Source: Pseudomonas cedrina subsp. cedrina (GTDB taxonomy: Bacteria > Pseudomonadota > Gammaproteobacteria > Pseudomonadales > Pseudomonadaceae). Taken from it: a DNA stretch of 64,000 bases. Of the stretch, positions 1 to 9,024 are shown in pieces. The notes beneath the pieces were generated by a model. That model was not told the DNA's origin, ran no database searches, and saw nothing but the letters and a program-made list of their open reading frames with translations. The position numbers were made by a program, and so were the translations under genes. The stretch spans positions 62,001-126,000 of the forward strand of contig NZ_MNPW01000014.1 in the NCBI RefSeq assembly GCF_001983175.1, in the 5' to 3' direction. Numbering within the stretch: the first letter of the stretch is position 1; every line of letters begins with the position of its first letter.

Positions 1-359
1 TCAAGGCCGATCATCCGCAGCTCAAGTTTGCCGAGCCTAAACAAGGCGGGTTCGACTTCAACTGGGCACTGGACACCCAGGGTGACGTGAAGAAACTGGC
101 GGCCGAGGTGCATGATCCTGAGTCGGGGCGCAGATTGCAGCTCTACACCACGGAGCCGGGCGTGCAGTTCTATACCAGTAACTTCCTTGATGGTTCGGTA
201 AAGGGCAAAGGCGGCAAGACTTACCTGCACTGGAGTGGTTTCACCCTGGAGACCCAGCACTATCCAGATGCACCTAACCAGCCCAAGTTTGCCTCGACCC
301 GCCTGAACCCTGGGCAGACTTATACCCAGAACACCGTTTTCAAATTCTCCGCCGACTAA
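1..359 (+). CDS. Aldose 1-epimerase (galactose mutarotase), C-terminal part
   Basis: The reading frame is open from base 3 to the TAA at 357-359, so only the last ~118 residues are in the window. The segment holds the family's C-terminal motifs: a GVQFYTSNFLDG stretch, then LETQHYPDAPNQPKF, which contributes to the sugar-binding cleft, and a closing Y-x-Q-x-T-V-F-KF strand. These enzymes interconvert alpha and beta anomers of hexoses and pentoses such as galactose and arabinose, often in the periplasm. It converges on the arabinose importer genes, which fits a role in supplying the right sugar anomer for transport or oxidation. The start and any signal peptide are outside the window. Confidence 0.88.
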   Translation, partial: KADHPQLKFAEPKQGGFDFNWALDTQGDVKKLAAEVHDPESGRRLQLYTTEPGVQFYTSNFLDGSVKGKGGKTYLHWSGFTLETQHYPDAPNQPKFASTRLNPGQTYTQNTVFKFSAD

Positions 360-376
360 ACCTGTGGACCTGTAAT

Positions 377-487
377 GATCGTTCCCACGCTCCGCGTGGG
401 AATGCCGCCTGGGACGCTCCGCGTCCCGCTTCAGAAGTGACGCAGAGCGTCACAAGATGCATTCCCACGCAGAGCGTGGGAACGATC
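377..487. repeat. Intergenic inverted-pair repeat of three hairpins
   Basis: GATCGTTCCCACGCTCCGCG at 377 recurs almost exactly inverted, ending at 487. Two small hairpins lie between the arms: GGGACGCTCCGCGTCCC and GTGACGCAGAGCGTCAC. It fills the gap between two convergent genes, so it may act as a bidirectional transcription stop or an mRNA-end stabiliser. The design is a common extragenic palindrome type in Pseudomonas. Confidence 0.8.
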
Positions 488-491
488 AGGT

Positions 492-1460
492 TCAGCGTTG
501 TTTCATACGGTCGATGACCACGGCCAGCAGCAGGATCGAGCCGCGGATCACGTACTGGTAGAACGTGTCGATGTTCTTCAGGTTCATCGCATTCTCGATG
601 ATCGCCAGGATCAACACCCCCGCGATCACATGGCGGATCATGCCGATCCCGCCGCTCAAGGACACCCCGCCCAATACGCAGGCCGAGATCACCGTCAGCT
701 CGAAGCCCTGGCCGATCATCGGCTGGCCGGAGGTCATGCGCGAGGCCAGGATCACCCCGGCCAGTGCGCCGATCACGCCGTGCACGGCAAAGATCAGGAT
801 CTTGGTGCGGTCCACGTTGACGCCCGCCAGCAACGCCGCTTCCGGGTTGCCGCCGATGGCCATGGTGTTGCGCCCGTACGTGGTGTAGTTGAGCAGCCAG
901 CCGAAAAACATGAAGCAGACGATGGTGATCAGGATCGGCACCGGCACGCCCAGCAATTGGCCGTTGCCGAACACGAAGAACTGGTCCTGGGACACGCCCA
1001 CCGCCTTGCCGTCGGCGAAGATATACGCCAGCCCGCGCACGATCTGCATGGTCGCCAGCGTGGTGATCAGCGCGTTGACCCGCAGTTTGGCGATCACGAT
1101 GCCGTTGATCAGCCCGACGATCAAACCCATCCCCAGCGCGGCGCCGATGCCGAGCATGACGCTGTCGGTGTCGCGCATCACAATCGCCGCCACCACCCCG
1201 GCGCAGGCGATCACCGAGCCTACCGACAGGTCGAAGTGCCCCGATGCCAGGCAAAACAGCATGGTGCAGGCGGCGATGCCTACGGTGGAAATCGCCAGGC
1301 CCAGCCCGCGCATGTTCAGCGGCGAGAGGAAGTTATCGATCAGCAAGGCACAGAGTACAAAGATGCCCACGGCAGCCAGCAGCATCGCCCAGTTGTCGAG
1401 CAGTGCGCGCATATCCAGGGGTTTGCGTGCCGAGGGCAACGCGTTGTCTTGGGTTGTCAT
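492..1460 (-). CDS. araH: L-arabinose ABC transporter permease AraH
   Basis: A 322-residue, highly hydrophobic BPD_transp_2 family permease that forms the inner-membrane channel for pentose uptake. Visible family marks are an ASGHFDLSVGS motif near residue 75, the GLINGIVIAKLRVNALITTL region near 115-135 (partner-protein contact and substrate path), and GGVSLSGG near residue 265. An N-terminal tail of about 25 residues precedes the first membrane helix. It starts 9 bases after araG and is the last gene of the leftward operon. AraH is preferred over RbsC or XylH because araF and araG lie directly upstream and the neighbours are arabinose-pathway enzymes. Confidence 0.9.
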   Translation of the reverse strand: MTTQDNALPSARKPLDMRALLDNWAMLLAAVGIFVLCALLIDNFLSPLNMRGLGLAISTVGIAACTMLFCLASGHFDLSVGSVIACAGVVAAIVMRDTDSVMLGIGAALGMGLIVGLINGIVIAKLRVNALITTLATMQIVRGLAYIFADGKAVGVSQDQFFVFGNGQLLGVPVPILITIVCFMFFGWLLNYTTYGRNTMAIGGNPEAALLAGVNVDRTKILIFAVHGVIGALAGVILASRMTSGQPMIGQGFELTVISACVLGGVSLSGGIGMIRHVIAGVLILAIIENAMNLKNIDTFYQYVIRGSILLLAVVIDRMKQR

Positions 1461-1469
1461 AGTCGTCTC

Positions 1470-2972
1470 TCAGTTCGCCACGCTGCGTGGCAAGGCCAGT
1501 TGCAGCAAGTTGGATTCAGTCGCCTGTTCGCGGGTTTGCTCACCCCGCAATGCGCCTTCGCAGAGCACCAGGATGCGGTCGGAAATGCCCATCACCTCCA
1601 TCAGGTCGCTGGACACCACGATCACCGCGATGCCCTGGGCCGCGAGGTTATGGATGATCTGGTAGATCTCGGCCTTGGCGCCGATATCGATGCCACGGGT
1701 CGGCTCGTCCAGCAGCAGCACTTTCATCGGCATCGACAGCCAGCGGCCGAGAATGGCCTTTTGCTGATTGCCGCCCGAGAGGTACATGATCTTCTGCCCT
1801 GCATTGGGCGTCTTGACCTTCATCGCCTTGATCTGCTGATCGGCGTTGCCCTTCTCCCAGCCGTCGCGCAGCAACCAACCGAACGAGGAATGAGCGCCAC
1901 GCGCACTGATGTTGATGTTCTCGGCGACGCTGGACAGCGGAATGATGCCCTCCTTCTTGCGATCTTCCGGGCACAACAACACGCCGGCGGCGATGGCGTC
2001 GCGGGGTGACTGCAAGCGCAGTGGCGCGCCACACAGCTCCAGTTGCCCGGCGCTGGAGCGCTCCAGGCCGCTGAGCAGACGGAACAGCTCGGTACGCCCT
2101 GCCCCGACCAGGCCGAACAGGCCGAGAATCTCGCCCTTTCGCACATTGAAACTGATCGGCTCGCGCAAGCCGGGACCCAGCAGGCCATCGACCTTGAGCG
2201 CGACGTCGCCGTGCGCGCGCGGACGATAGTCGTAGATGTCCTGGATATCGCGGCCGACCATGCACGTCACCAACTGGTCATGGGTCAGCGCGCTCATGTC
2301 TTCGAACGTGCGCACATAGCGCCCGTCCTTGAACACCGTGACGGCGTTGCAGATGCGGAACACTTCTTCCATGCGGTGCGACACATACAGCACCACTTTG
2401 CCCTCGTCGCGCAGGCGCGTGATGATCGCCATCAAGCGGTCGATCTCGCGCGCCGACAGGCTGCTGGTGGGTTCGTCGAAGGCGATCACATGGGCGCCAC
2501 GGGACAGCGCCTTGGCGATTTCCACCAACTGGCGCTGGCCCAGGGACAGCCGACCGAGCTTTTCCTCGGGATCGATTTCATCCGCCAGACCCTTGAGGCA
2601 GGCCAGTGCCTGCTTGCGCAACTGGCTGCGGTTGACCACGCCGAAGCGCGACGGCAAGTGCCCGAGAAACAGGTTTTCGGCCACGGTCATTTCCGGCACC
2701 AGGTGCAGCTCCTGGTGGATCACCGCCACGCCGCTGGCAATGCTGTCAGCGGCGTTTTTGAAGGCCATGGTCTGTTCGCCGATCTGCAGCGTGCCGCTGT
2801 TAGGGATGTACGCGCCGCCGAGGATTTTCAGCAGCGTCGACTTGCCCGCGCCGTTCTCGCCCATCAAGGCGTGAACCTGTCCCGGGTGGGCGATGAAGCT
2901 GATGCCATCCAGCGCCTTGACCCCGGGAAAGGTTTTGCCGATGCCGTCGAATCGCAAGGCGGCAGCGGTCAT
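1470..2972 (-). CDS. araG: L-arabinose ABC transporter ATP-binding protein AraG
   Basis: A duplicated ATPase of about 500 residues, normal for the CUT2 sugar importers. The first half has Walker A GENGAGKST near residues 38-46 and the signature LSLGQRQ. The second half has a degenerate P-loop (GLVGAGRTE) and the signature LSGGNQQK. Both halves retain DEPT Walker B ends. The ATG at 2972 is chosen because it overlaps the araF stop as ATGA, the usual coupled arrangement; an in-frame GTG at 2978 would add two residues. It energises AraH on the cytoplasmic face. Confidence 0.92.
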   Translation of the reverse strand: MTAAALRFDGIGKTFPGVKALDGISFIAHPGQVHALMGENGAGKSTLLKILGGAYIPNSGTLQIGEQTMAFKNAADSIASGVAVIHQELHLVPEMTVAENLFLGHLPSRFGVVNRSQLRKQALACLKGLADEIDPEEKLGRLSLGQRQLVEIAKALSRGAHVIAFDEPTSSLSAREIDRLMAIITRLRDEGKVVLYVSHRMEEVFRICNAVTVFKDGRYVRTFEDMSALTHDQLVTCMVGRDIQDIYDYRPRAHGDVALKVDGLLGPGLREPISFNVRKGEILGLFGLVGAGRTELFRLLSGLERSSAGQLELCGAPLRLQSPRDAIAAGVLLCPEDRKKEGIIPLSSVAENINISARGAHSSFGWLLRDGWEKGNADQQIKAMKVKTPNAGQKIMYLSGGNQQKAILGRWLSMPMKVLLLDEPTRGIDIGAKAEIYQIIHNLAAQGIAVIVVSSDLMEVMGISDRILVLCEGALRGEQTREQATESNLLQLALPRSVAN

Positions 2973-3973
2973 TTCCACAGCCCGATTTTGGTCAGTTCTT
3001 CCTGGAAGTTGGCGCGGGTGATCAGGGTCACTTCATCCATGGCCGTGTACTTCGGTGGCTCAGTGCCTTTGGTGACCCACTCGTACATCATCAGCGCGGT
3101 GTTGTAGCCTTCGATGTGCGGGCTGGGCAGCATCGAGCCGAAGAAGCCGCTGTCTTTCTTCTTGAGTTCGCCGATGGCGTCGGTGCCATTGATGCCGATG
3201 CCGATCACGTTGGCGGCCTTGAAGCCGGCACTTTCGGTGGCGCGTACGCCGCCGAGCACGGTGTTGTCGTTCATGCCGCCGATGATCAGGTTTTTCGCGC
3301 CGCTGGGCAGCTTGACCAGGGCCGAGTTGGTGGCGTCCATGCTGCCGGGCACATCGAGGGTTTTAAGCGCGGCGGTGAGAATGTGGTCTTTGGGAATGCC
3401 GGCTTCTTCCAGGGATTTGATCGAGCCGTCGGTGCGCTTCTTGCCGGTGTCGAGTTCGTTGAAGGTGTTGATCACCGCGTAGGTGTCTTTCCAGTCCCAA
3501 CCGCGTTTCTTCGCTTCGGCGGCCATCGCGGCGCCCTGCTTCTGGCCCACTTCAAACGCGGCCATGCCCAGGTACGGCACGTCTTCCATAAAGGCGCCTT
3601 TGGCGTCGACAAAACGGTCGTCAACGGCGATCACCTTGAGGCCATTGGCCTTGGCCTTGGCGACGATGGCCGGGCCGAGGGACACGTCCGGCGGGCAGAT
3701 CACAAAGCCCTTGGCGCCGTTGGCGGCCAGGCTGTCGATGGCCGAAAGGGTTTTTTCGCCATCCGGCACAGCGATCTTGATCACGGTGAAGCCATGTTCC
3801 TTGCCGGCTTTTTCGGCAAAGGCCCATTCGGTCTGGAACCAGGGTTCTTCGGCCTGCTTGACCAGAAAACCGATCTTCACTTCTTCAGCGGCCAGCAACA
3901 GCCCGCTCAAGCTCATGGCCGAGACCGCCACAGCGGCGCAGCACAGGGAACGCAAACCACGACGACGATTCAT
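2969..3973 (-). CDS. araF: L-arabinose ABC transporter substrate-binding protein AraF
   Basis: A 334-residue periplasmic binding protein. An N-terminal MNRRR and a hydrophobic stretch to about residue 28 (ending LLLAAEE) form a Sec signal peptide. The mature protein begins VKIGFLVKQAEEPWFQTEW, closely resembling Escherichia coli AraF, and keeps the family motifs GMNDNTVLGGVRA and GIGINGTDA. It delivers L-arabinose, and perhaps D-galactose or D-fucose, to AraGH. It lies 39 bases downstream of the lactonase gene and its stop overlaps araG, so it is part of a single operon with the catabolic enzymes. Confidence 0.94.
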   Translation of the reverse strand: MNRRRGLRSLCCAAVAVSAMSLSGLLLAAEEVKIGFLVKQAEEPWFQTEWAFAEKAGKEHGFTVIKIAVPDGEKTLSAIDSLAANGAKGFVICPPDVSLGPAIVAKAKANGLKVIAVDDRFVDAKGAFMEDVPYLGMAAFEVGQKQGAAMAAEAKKRGWDWKDTYAVINTFNELDTGKKRTDGSIKSLEEAGIPKDHILTAALKTLDVPGSMDATNSALVKLPSGAKNLIIGGMNDNTVLGGVRATESAGFKAANVIGIGINGTDAIGELKKKDSGFFGSMLPSPHIEGYNTALMMYEWVTKGTEPPKYTAMDEVTLITRANFQEELTKIGLWK

Positions 3974-4012
3974 ACGGGTGACTCCTTGTTGTTGTTTTTC
4001 AAAGTCTTGGGT

Positions 4013-4876
4013 TTAACCGGCAAAGCGGTGACAGGGCTTGCCTGGCACGTCGACCTCGATGGCCAGCACCGCACCATCCAAGGGGTGATCCAACGGGCTG
4101 GCGGCGCTGGTGATATACAGAGTGGTGAGGTTGGGGCCACCGAACACGCAGCTGGTGGGACGGCTGACCGGCAGTTCGATGATGCGGTCCACCTGACCCT
4201 CAGGCGTCAGGCGCAGCAGGCAACTGCCGTCCCAGCGCGCATTCCAGATATACCCCTGCGAGTCCATGGCGGAGCCGTCCGGCCCACCGCGTTCGTGCGG
4301 GCCAAACCAAACGTGCGCCGGATGCAGCTGGCCGTCCGGCGCAATCCCGTGCCGGTACAGCGTGCCGTCCAGGCTGTCGCCGAAATGCACCTGGGTGCCG
4401 TCATCGCTCCACAGCAGGGTGTTGGGAATGCCCAGGCCACTGAGCAGCGGCGTGACCCGCGCATCGGCATCGATGCGAAACAGGCCGCCGGAGCGTCGCG
4501 TAATGGGCAGGTCTTCACCCTGCTCGCCGATGTTGTTCTGCATGGTGCCCAGCCACAGCCGGCCCTGGGCATCGCAACGGGCTTCATTGCCGCGGTTGCC
4601 CGCTTGCGGGTCGGCCACGCACAGCAGCGTCAGGGCTTCGGTGGCCAGGTCGAAGCGATACACGCCGCTGCTCAAGGTCACCAGCGCATCGCCGCTCTCA
4701 CAGGGGATGAACGCCGAGACATGCTCGGGCAACTGCCACGCCTGCAAGTGCCCGCCCATCAGGCGCAGCGCCTGTTTGCCGGCGATATTGACCCAGTACA
4801 GCGCCTGGGTGGGCGCGTCCCAGAACGGGCCCTCCCCCAGTTGCGCGCGATGCGTGGTGACAGCGTGAAACGACAT
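4013..4876 (-). CDS. SMP-30/gluconolactonase-family protein, probable L-arabinonolactonase
   Basis: A 287-residue six-bladed beta-propeller of the SMP-30/LRE/gluconolactonase family. Metal-site residues are recognisable: the N-terminal GEGPFWD motif (Glu), the ARCDAQGRLWLGTM motif, the Asn of GIPNTLLWSDDGTQVHFGDS, and the Asp of GGPDGSAMDSQGYIWNARW. In the oxidative arabinose pathway such an enzyme hydrolyses L-arabinono-1,4-lactone to L-arabonate. The operon context (dehydratase, FAH protein, semialdehyde dehydrogenase, AraFGH) supports this. No arabinose dehydrogenase, which would make the lactone, is in the window. Confidence 0.82.
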   Translation of the reverse strand: MSFHAVTTHRAQLGEGPFWDAPTQALYWVNIAGKQALRLMGGHLQAWQLPEHVSAFIPCESGDALVTLSSGVYRFDLATEALTLLCVADPQAGNRGNEARCDAQGRLWLGTMQNNIGEQGEDLPITRRSGGLFRIDADARVTPLLSGLGIPNTLLWSDDGTQVHFGDSLDGTLYRHGIAPDGQLHPAHVWFGPHERGGPDGSAMDSQGYIWNARWDGSCLLRLTPEGQVDRIIELPVSRPTSCVFGGPNLTTLYITSAASPLDHPLDGAVLAIEVDVPGKPCHRFAG

Positions 4877-4912
4877 GGTGCCTCCTGGAGTGTTGTTGTT
4901 CTCAGGCGTGCT

Positions 4913-6493
4913 TTACAGCGATTCGCGCGATGGCGTGCCGTCCACCAGCCGCTGGATACGCAACGGGTTGGCGTTTTTCAACGCGTCGGGCAGCAGGCTG
5001 TCGGGGTAGTTCTGGAAGCACACCGGACGCAGGAAACGGTCGATGGCCAAGGTGCCGACCGAGGTGCCACGGGCATCCGATGTCGCGGGGTACGGCCCGC
5101 CGTGCACCATCGAATCGCAGACTTCCACACCGGTCGGGTAGCCGTTGAGCAGGATGCGCCCGACTTTCTGTTCCAGCAGCGGCGTGAGTTCGGCGAACTG
5201 TTGCAGGTCGTCCGGCTCGCCGATGATCGTGGCGGTCAGTTGACCGTGCAGGCCGTGCAAGGCCGCGCTGAGCTGGGCCTGGTCGGCGACTTCGACAAAC
5301 ACCGTGGTGGGGCCGAAGACTTCTTCCTGCAGCACTTCGTCGCCGTCGATCAACAGGCGTACATCGGCCTTGAACAGTTGCGGCTGCGCCTGGTTGCCCG
5401 CCTGGGCATTGCCCGCCAGGTGCTGGATGCCGGCGTGGGCCAGGAGTTTTTCCAGGCCCTTGCCGTAGCTGCCCAGGGTGCCGGCGTTGAGCATGGTTTG
5501 CGCCGGTTGCTCGCCGATCAGTTGCGCCACTTGTTGGGTGAAGGCCGTGAATTCGGGCGACGCGATACCGATCACCAGCCCAGGGTTGGTGCAGAACTGG
5601 CCGCACCCCTGCACCACCGAAGCGGTCAGGTCGCGGGCCACGCTTTCAGCCCGCGCCTTGAGGGCCTGGGGCAATACGATCACCGGGTTGATGCTCGACA
5701 TTTCGGCGAACACCGGGATCGGCTGCGGGCGTGCCGCGGCCATGTCGCACAGGGCACGACCGCCCTTGAGCGAACCGGTAAAGCCCACGGCCTGGATCGC
5801 CGGGTGCTTGACCAGCGCTTCGCCGACGCCACCGCCGAAGATCATGTTGAACACGCCGGCCGGCATTTCGGTGGCTTCGGCCGCGCGAATAATTGCACTG
5901 GCAACCTGCTCAGCTGTGGCCATATGCCCGCTATGAGCCTTGAACACCACCGGGCAACCGGCCGCCAATGCCGCTGCGGTATCACCGCCCGCCGTAGAGA
6001 ACGCCAGGGGGAAGTTGCTCGCGCCGAACACCGCCACCGGGCCCAGGCCGATGCGGTACTGACGCAGGTCCGGGCGTGGCAGTGGCTGGCGATCCGGCAG
6101 GGCCTTGTCGATGCGCGCGCCGTAGAAGTCACCGCGACGCAGCACGGTCGCGAACAAGCGCATCTGGCCGCTGGTGCGCCCGCGCTCGCCTTTGATGCGC
6201 GCGGCCGGCAGTGCGGTTTCGCGGCACACCAACTCAATGAAGTTATCGCTCAGGGCATCCAGTTCGTCAGCGATCGCATCCAGGAACTGCGCGCGGCGCG
6301 CGGCACTCAAGGCGCGGTACGCCGGGTAAGCCTGCGCGGCGGCCTTGGCGGCGGCGTCGACCTCCTCCGGGGTGGCCTGGTAGAAATCCTGGGGCAAGGC
6401 TTCACCGGTGGTTGCGTCGACGCTTTGCAGCTTGACGCTGCCCTTGGCGCTGCGCTGGCCGCCGATGTAGTTGTGGCCGAGATACTGGCTCAT
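4913..6493 (-). CDS. Aldehyde dehydrogenase (NADP+), probable 2-oxoglutarate semialdehyde dehydrogenase
   Basis: A 526-residue aldehyde dehydrogenase of the KGSADH type, slightly longer than the usual 480-500 residues. The nucleophile is Cys301 in GQFCTNPG and the general base is Glu264 in VFAEMSS; the cofactor region has FGASNFPLAFS near 157-166 and GFTGS near 237-241. In pentose oxidation it converts 2-oxoglutarate semialdehyde to 2-oxoglutarate, the final step into the TCA cycle. It sits 11 bases after the FAH gene and 36 before the lactonase gene. Other semialdehydes, for example from hydroxyproline or glucarate, are possible substrates, but context favours arabinose. Confidence 0.87.
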   Translation of the reverse strand: MSQYLGHNYIGGQRSAKGSVKLQSVDATTGEALPQDFYQATPEEVDAAAKAAAQAYPAYRALSAARRAQFLDAIADELDALSDNFIELVCRETALPAARIKGERGRTSGQMRLFATVLRRGDFYGARIDKALPDRQPLPRPDLRQYRIGLGPVAVFGASNFPLAFSTAGGDTAAALAAGCPVVFKAHSGHMATAEQVASAIIRAAEATEMPAGVFNMIFGGGVGEALVKHPAIQAVGFTGSLKGGRALCDMAAARPQPIPVFAEMSSINPVIVLPQALKARAESVARDLTASVVQGCGQFCTNPGLVIGIASPEFTAFTQQVAQLIGEQPAQTMLNAGTLGSYGKGLEKLLAHAGIQHLAGNAQAGNQAQPQLFKADVRLLIDGDEVLQEEVFGPTTVFVEVADQAQLSAALHGLHGQLTATIIGEPDDLQQFAELTPLLEQKVGRILLNGYPTGVEVCDSMVHGGPYPATSDARGTSVGTLAIDRFLRPVCFQNYPDSLLPDALKNANPLRIQRLVDGTPSRESL

Positions 6494-6504
6494 GAGGCTC
6501 TCCT

Positions 6505-7494
6505 TTAAAGGGTGATGACGTTGCCGGGTTCGAATGCCGCATCGCTGCTGCCGACACGGTTGACCAGCGGCGCGCCGAACTCAGCCTGGCTGATCTCGAA
6601 CACATCGCCGGCCTGGGTACGTATACCGTCGGCAAATGACAGCGTGGCGGTGCCGAAGAAGTGAATATGCACATCGCCGGGCTTGAGGAACTGGCGGTAT
6701 TTGAAGTGATGGTATTCGAGGTTTTCCAGGCTGTGGCACATATTGGCCTCGCCGCTGAGGAATTCGTTCCGCCAGATTTCCTCGCCGTTGCGCAGGATAC
6801 GGCTGGTGCCCGACAAATGCTGGGGCAACTCGCCCACGCGCACTTCCGGGCCATAGCTGCAACTGCGCAGTTTGGAATGGGCCAGGTACAGGTAGTTCTT
6901 GCGCTCCATGATGTGGTCGGAGAACTCGTTGCCTACCGCAAAGCCCACGCGGTAAGGCTTGCTGTCCGGGCCGATCACGTAAAGGCCACCGATTTCCGGC
7001 TCTTCGCCGGCATCTTCGGCAAACGGCGGCACCGGGAAGGCGGCGCCCGGGCGCACGACGGTGCTGCCGTCGCCCTTGTAGAACCACTCCGGTTGCACGC
7101 CCGCCTGGCCGGCCGCCGGTTTGCCGCCCTCCACGCCCCATTTGAAGATGCGCATGGTGTCGGTCAAGGCGGTCTCGTCGCCGGCCTGGTGCATCTTGTC
7201 GCGCGCCGAGGCGCTGCCCAGGTGGGTCAGGCCGGTGCCGCTGATCAGCATGTGCGCAGGGTCCGGGTGATCCAACGGCGGCAGGATCTTCAGGTCGGCC
7301 AGCAGGCTGGCGTAATCGTGGCTGTCGCCCAGGCCGAGGCTGTTCACCTGCTGTTCCAGGCCCACGCCCGCTTCGATGGCGGCCAGGGCCAACTCGCGCA
7401 CGCTGCGTGCGGTGCGCACCTCACGCAGTTGGCTGCCCTCGACGACGCCGACGCGACGCTCGCCGTTGCTTGACTCGAACTGAACTAGACGCAT
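6505..7494 (-). CDS. AraD1/GguC-family FAH-fold protein, probable 2-keto-3-deoxy-L-arabonate dehydratase
   Basis: A 329-residue protein with a C-terminal fumarylacetoacetate hydrolase-like fold. The metal-binding region is suggested by GEEPEIGGLYVIGPD and the later VGNEFSDHIMERKNYLYLAHSKLRS segment. It matches the AraD1/GguC group seen next to arabinose and galactose genes. The likely reaction is dehydration of 2-keto-3-deoxy-L-arabonate to 2-oxoglutarate semialdehyde, between the arabonate dehydratase (9025-10761) and the downstream aldehyde dehydrogenase. This assignment rests on context and family resemblance; an aldolase- or hydrolase-type reaction cannot be excluded. It starts 15 bases after the MFS gene. 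Confidence 0.75.
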   Translation of the reverse strand: MRLVQFESSNGERRVGVVEGSQLREVRTARSVRELALAAIEAGVGLEQQVNSLGLGDSHDYASLLADLKILPPLDHPDPAHMLISGTGLTHLGSASARDKMHQAGDETALTDTMRIFKWGVEGGKPAAGQAGVQPEWFYKGDGSTVVRPGAAFPVPPFAEDAGEEPEIGGLYVIGPDSKPYRVGFAVGNEFSDHIMERKNYLYLAHSKLRSCSYGPEVRVGELPQHLSGTSRILRNGEEIWRNEFLSGEANMCHSLENLEYHHFKYRQFLKPGDVHIHFFGTATLSFADGIRTQAGDVFEISQAEFGAPLVNRVGSSDAAFEPGNVITL

Positions 7495-7509
7495 GAATTT
7501 TCTCCCAGA

Positions 7510-8832
7510 TTAAGGTCGTGTGGCGCCACGGGCGCTGGCGGCGAATTGGTCGGCAGGCAGCACGTGCTTGCGCTCCAGCAGGCGGTAGACCACGAAGGTC
7601 AGGACCAGCCCGAACACCATCACCGCCGACAGGAAATACAAGCCCGACGCCAGGTTGCCGGTGTGTTCCTTGAGCGCGCCGATCACGAACGGGCCGATAT
7701 AGCCGCCGAGGTTGCCCACCGAATTGATCAGGGCAATGCCCGCCGCCGCGCTGGCGCCGGCAAAGAAGCGCCCCGGCAAGGTCCAGAACACCGCCGTACA
7801 GGAAAACAGCGCGAAGGCCGCCAGGCACAGCGCGGCCATTTGCAGCACCGGCGCACTGAGCCAGGCACTGAAGAACAGGCCGATGGCACCCAGCACATAG
7901 AGCACCGCCAAGTGGCCGTAGCGATCATTCAAACGGTCGGAACTGCGCGGAATGATCAGCAGGCCGATGATGCCGAAAATATACGGCACGGCGGAGATGA
8001 AACCGGTGGTGAGGTCGCTGCCGCCGAACTGCTTGATCAGGGTCGGCAGCCACAGGCCCAGGCCGTAGATGCTCAGGGTCACCGGCAGGTAGAACAGCGC
8101 CAGCAACAACACACGTTTGTCTTTCAACGCATGCAGCGGGTTGCCGTGGCGGGTCTGGCCGTAGGCTTGCAGGTCCTTGGCCAGTTCGCCGGTGAGCCAG
8201 GCTTTTTCCTCGTCGTTCATCCACTTGACCTGCTTGGGGCCATCCGGCAGGTAGCGCAGCACCGGCCAGGTCAGCAGGATTGCCGGGGTGCCGATCACAA
8301 TAAACAGCCACTGCCAGCCGTGCAGGCCGAGGATACCGTCCATGCCCAGCAGGCCACCGGACACAGGCCCGGTGATCATCATGGCGATGGGTTGCGAGAG
8401 AATGAACAGCCCGAGGATCTTGCCGCGATGGCGCACCGGGAACCATTGGGTGATGTAGTACAGGACGCCCGGAAAGAAGCCCGCTTCGGCCGCGCCGAGC
8501 AGAAAGCGCATCACGTAGAAGCTGTGCGGCCCTTGCACAAAGGCCATGCCGATGGTGATGGCGCCCCAGGTGAGCATGATCCGCGCAAACCAGCGCCGTG
8601 CGCCGAAGCGGTCGAGCATCAGGTTGCTGGGGATCTCGAACAGGAAGTAGCCAATGAAGAACAATCCCGCGCCCAGGCCATAGGCGGCATCGCCAATGCC
8701 GACGTCGGCGCCCATGTGCAACTTGGCGAAGCCCACGGCGGAACGGTCCACGTAGGCGATCAGGTACAGCAGGATCAGGAAGGGAATCAGTTTCAGCGTG
8801 ATGCGCCGAATAAGCCGCAGCTCCTGGCTCAT
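7510..8832 (-). CDS. MFS transporter of the anion:cation symporter (phthalate/galactonate permease) type
   Basis: A 440-residue, 12-helix major facilitator. The N-terminal half has the ACS-family pattern AYVDRSAVGFAKLHM in helix 1 and the loop 2-3 motif NLMLDRFGARRW. A long cytoplasmic loop near 195-230 splits the two six-helix halves. Relatives carry sugar acids such as D-galactonate or tartrate. As the first gene of the leftward arabinose operon it probably imports an aldonate (L-arabonate or similar), giving entry to the pathway that bypasses the sugar and lactone steps. The start ATG at 8832 follows a plausible GGAGAT ribosome site. Confidence 0.83.
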   Translation of the reverse strand: MSQELRLIRRITLKLIPFLILLYLIAYVDRSAVGFAKLHMGADVGIGDAAYGLGAGLFFIGYFLFEIPSNLMLDRFGARRWFARIMLTWGAITIGMAFVQGPHSFYVMRFLLGAAEAGFFPGVLYYITQWFPVRHRGKILGLFILSQPIAMMITGPVSGGLLGMDGILGLHGWQWLFIVIGTPAILLTWPVLRYLPDGPKQVKWMNDEEKAWLTGELAKDLQAYGQTRHGNPLHALKDKRVLLLALFYLPVTLSIYGLGLWLPTLIKQFGGSDLTTGFISAVPYIFGIIGLLIIPRSSDRLNDRYGHLAVLYVLGAIGLFFSAWLSAPVLQMAALCLAAFALFSCTAVFWTLPGRFFAGASAAAGIALINSVGNLGGYIGPFVIGALKEHTGNLASGLYFLSAVMVFGLVLTFVVYRLLERKHVLPADQFAASARGATRP

Positions 8833-8924
8833 GGGGTCGATCTCCGATTGTTGTTCTTATAGAAGCTCGGGGGACGCCTCTCGCGAAAATCCGCCAGGGT
8901 CATACCTCAGTTGAGGCTGACTAT

Positions 8925-9011
8925 ATAGTAGGACTATTTGCAAAACAACTCTTCCAAAGCATCGATTTTGCGCTTATGTTTAGGCACGCATAGAACATAT
9001 AGTCATACAAT
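8925..9011. promoter_or_regulatory. Divergent control region with two ATAGT-N3-ACTAT operator-like sites
   Basis: A perfect dyad ATAGT-AGG-ACTAT lies at 8925-8937 and a near copy ATAGT-CAT-ACAAT at 8999-9011. They sit in the 192-base gap between the MFS gene and the arabonate dehydratase gene. GT-N3-AC spacing is typical for FadR-type GntR repressors, and such a regulator is encoded at 10810-11532. The second site ends 13 bases before the dehydratase start codon, a position suited to repression. Confidence 0.6.
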
Positions 9012-9024
9012 AAGAGAATCGATC

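Noticed and set aside
3116..6508. Very long open frame of 1130 codons on the plus strand
   Set aside because: It is antisense to araF, the lactonase and the aldehyde dehydrogenase, shows the Ala/Gly/His/Arg-rich composition of GC-rich shadow frames and has no recognisable domain.
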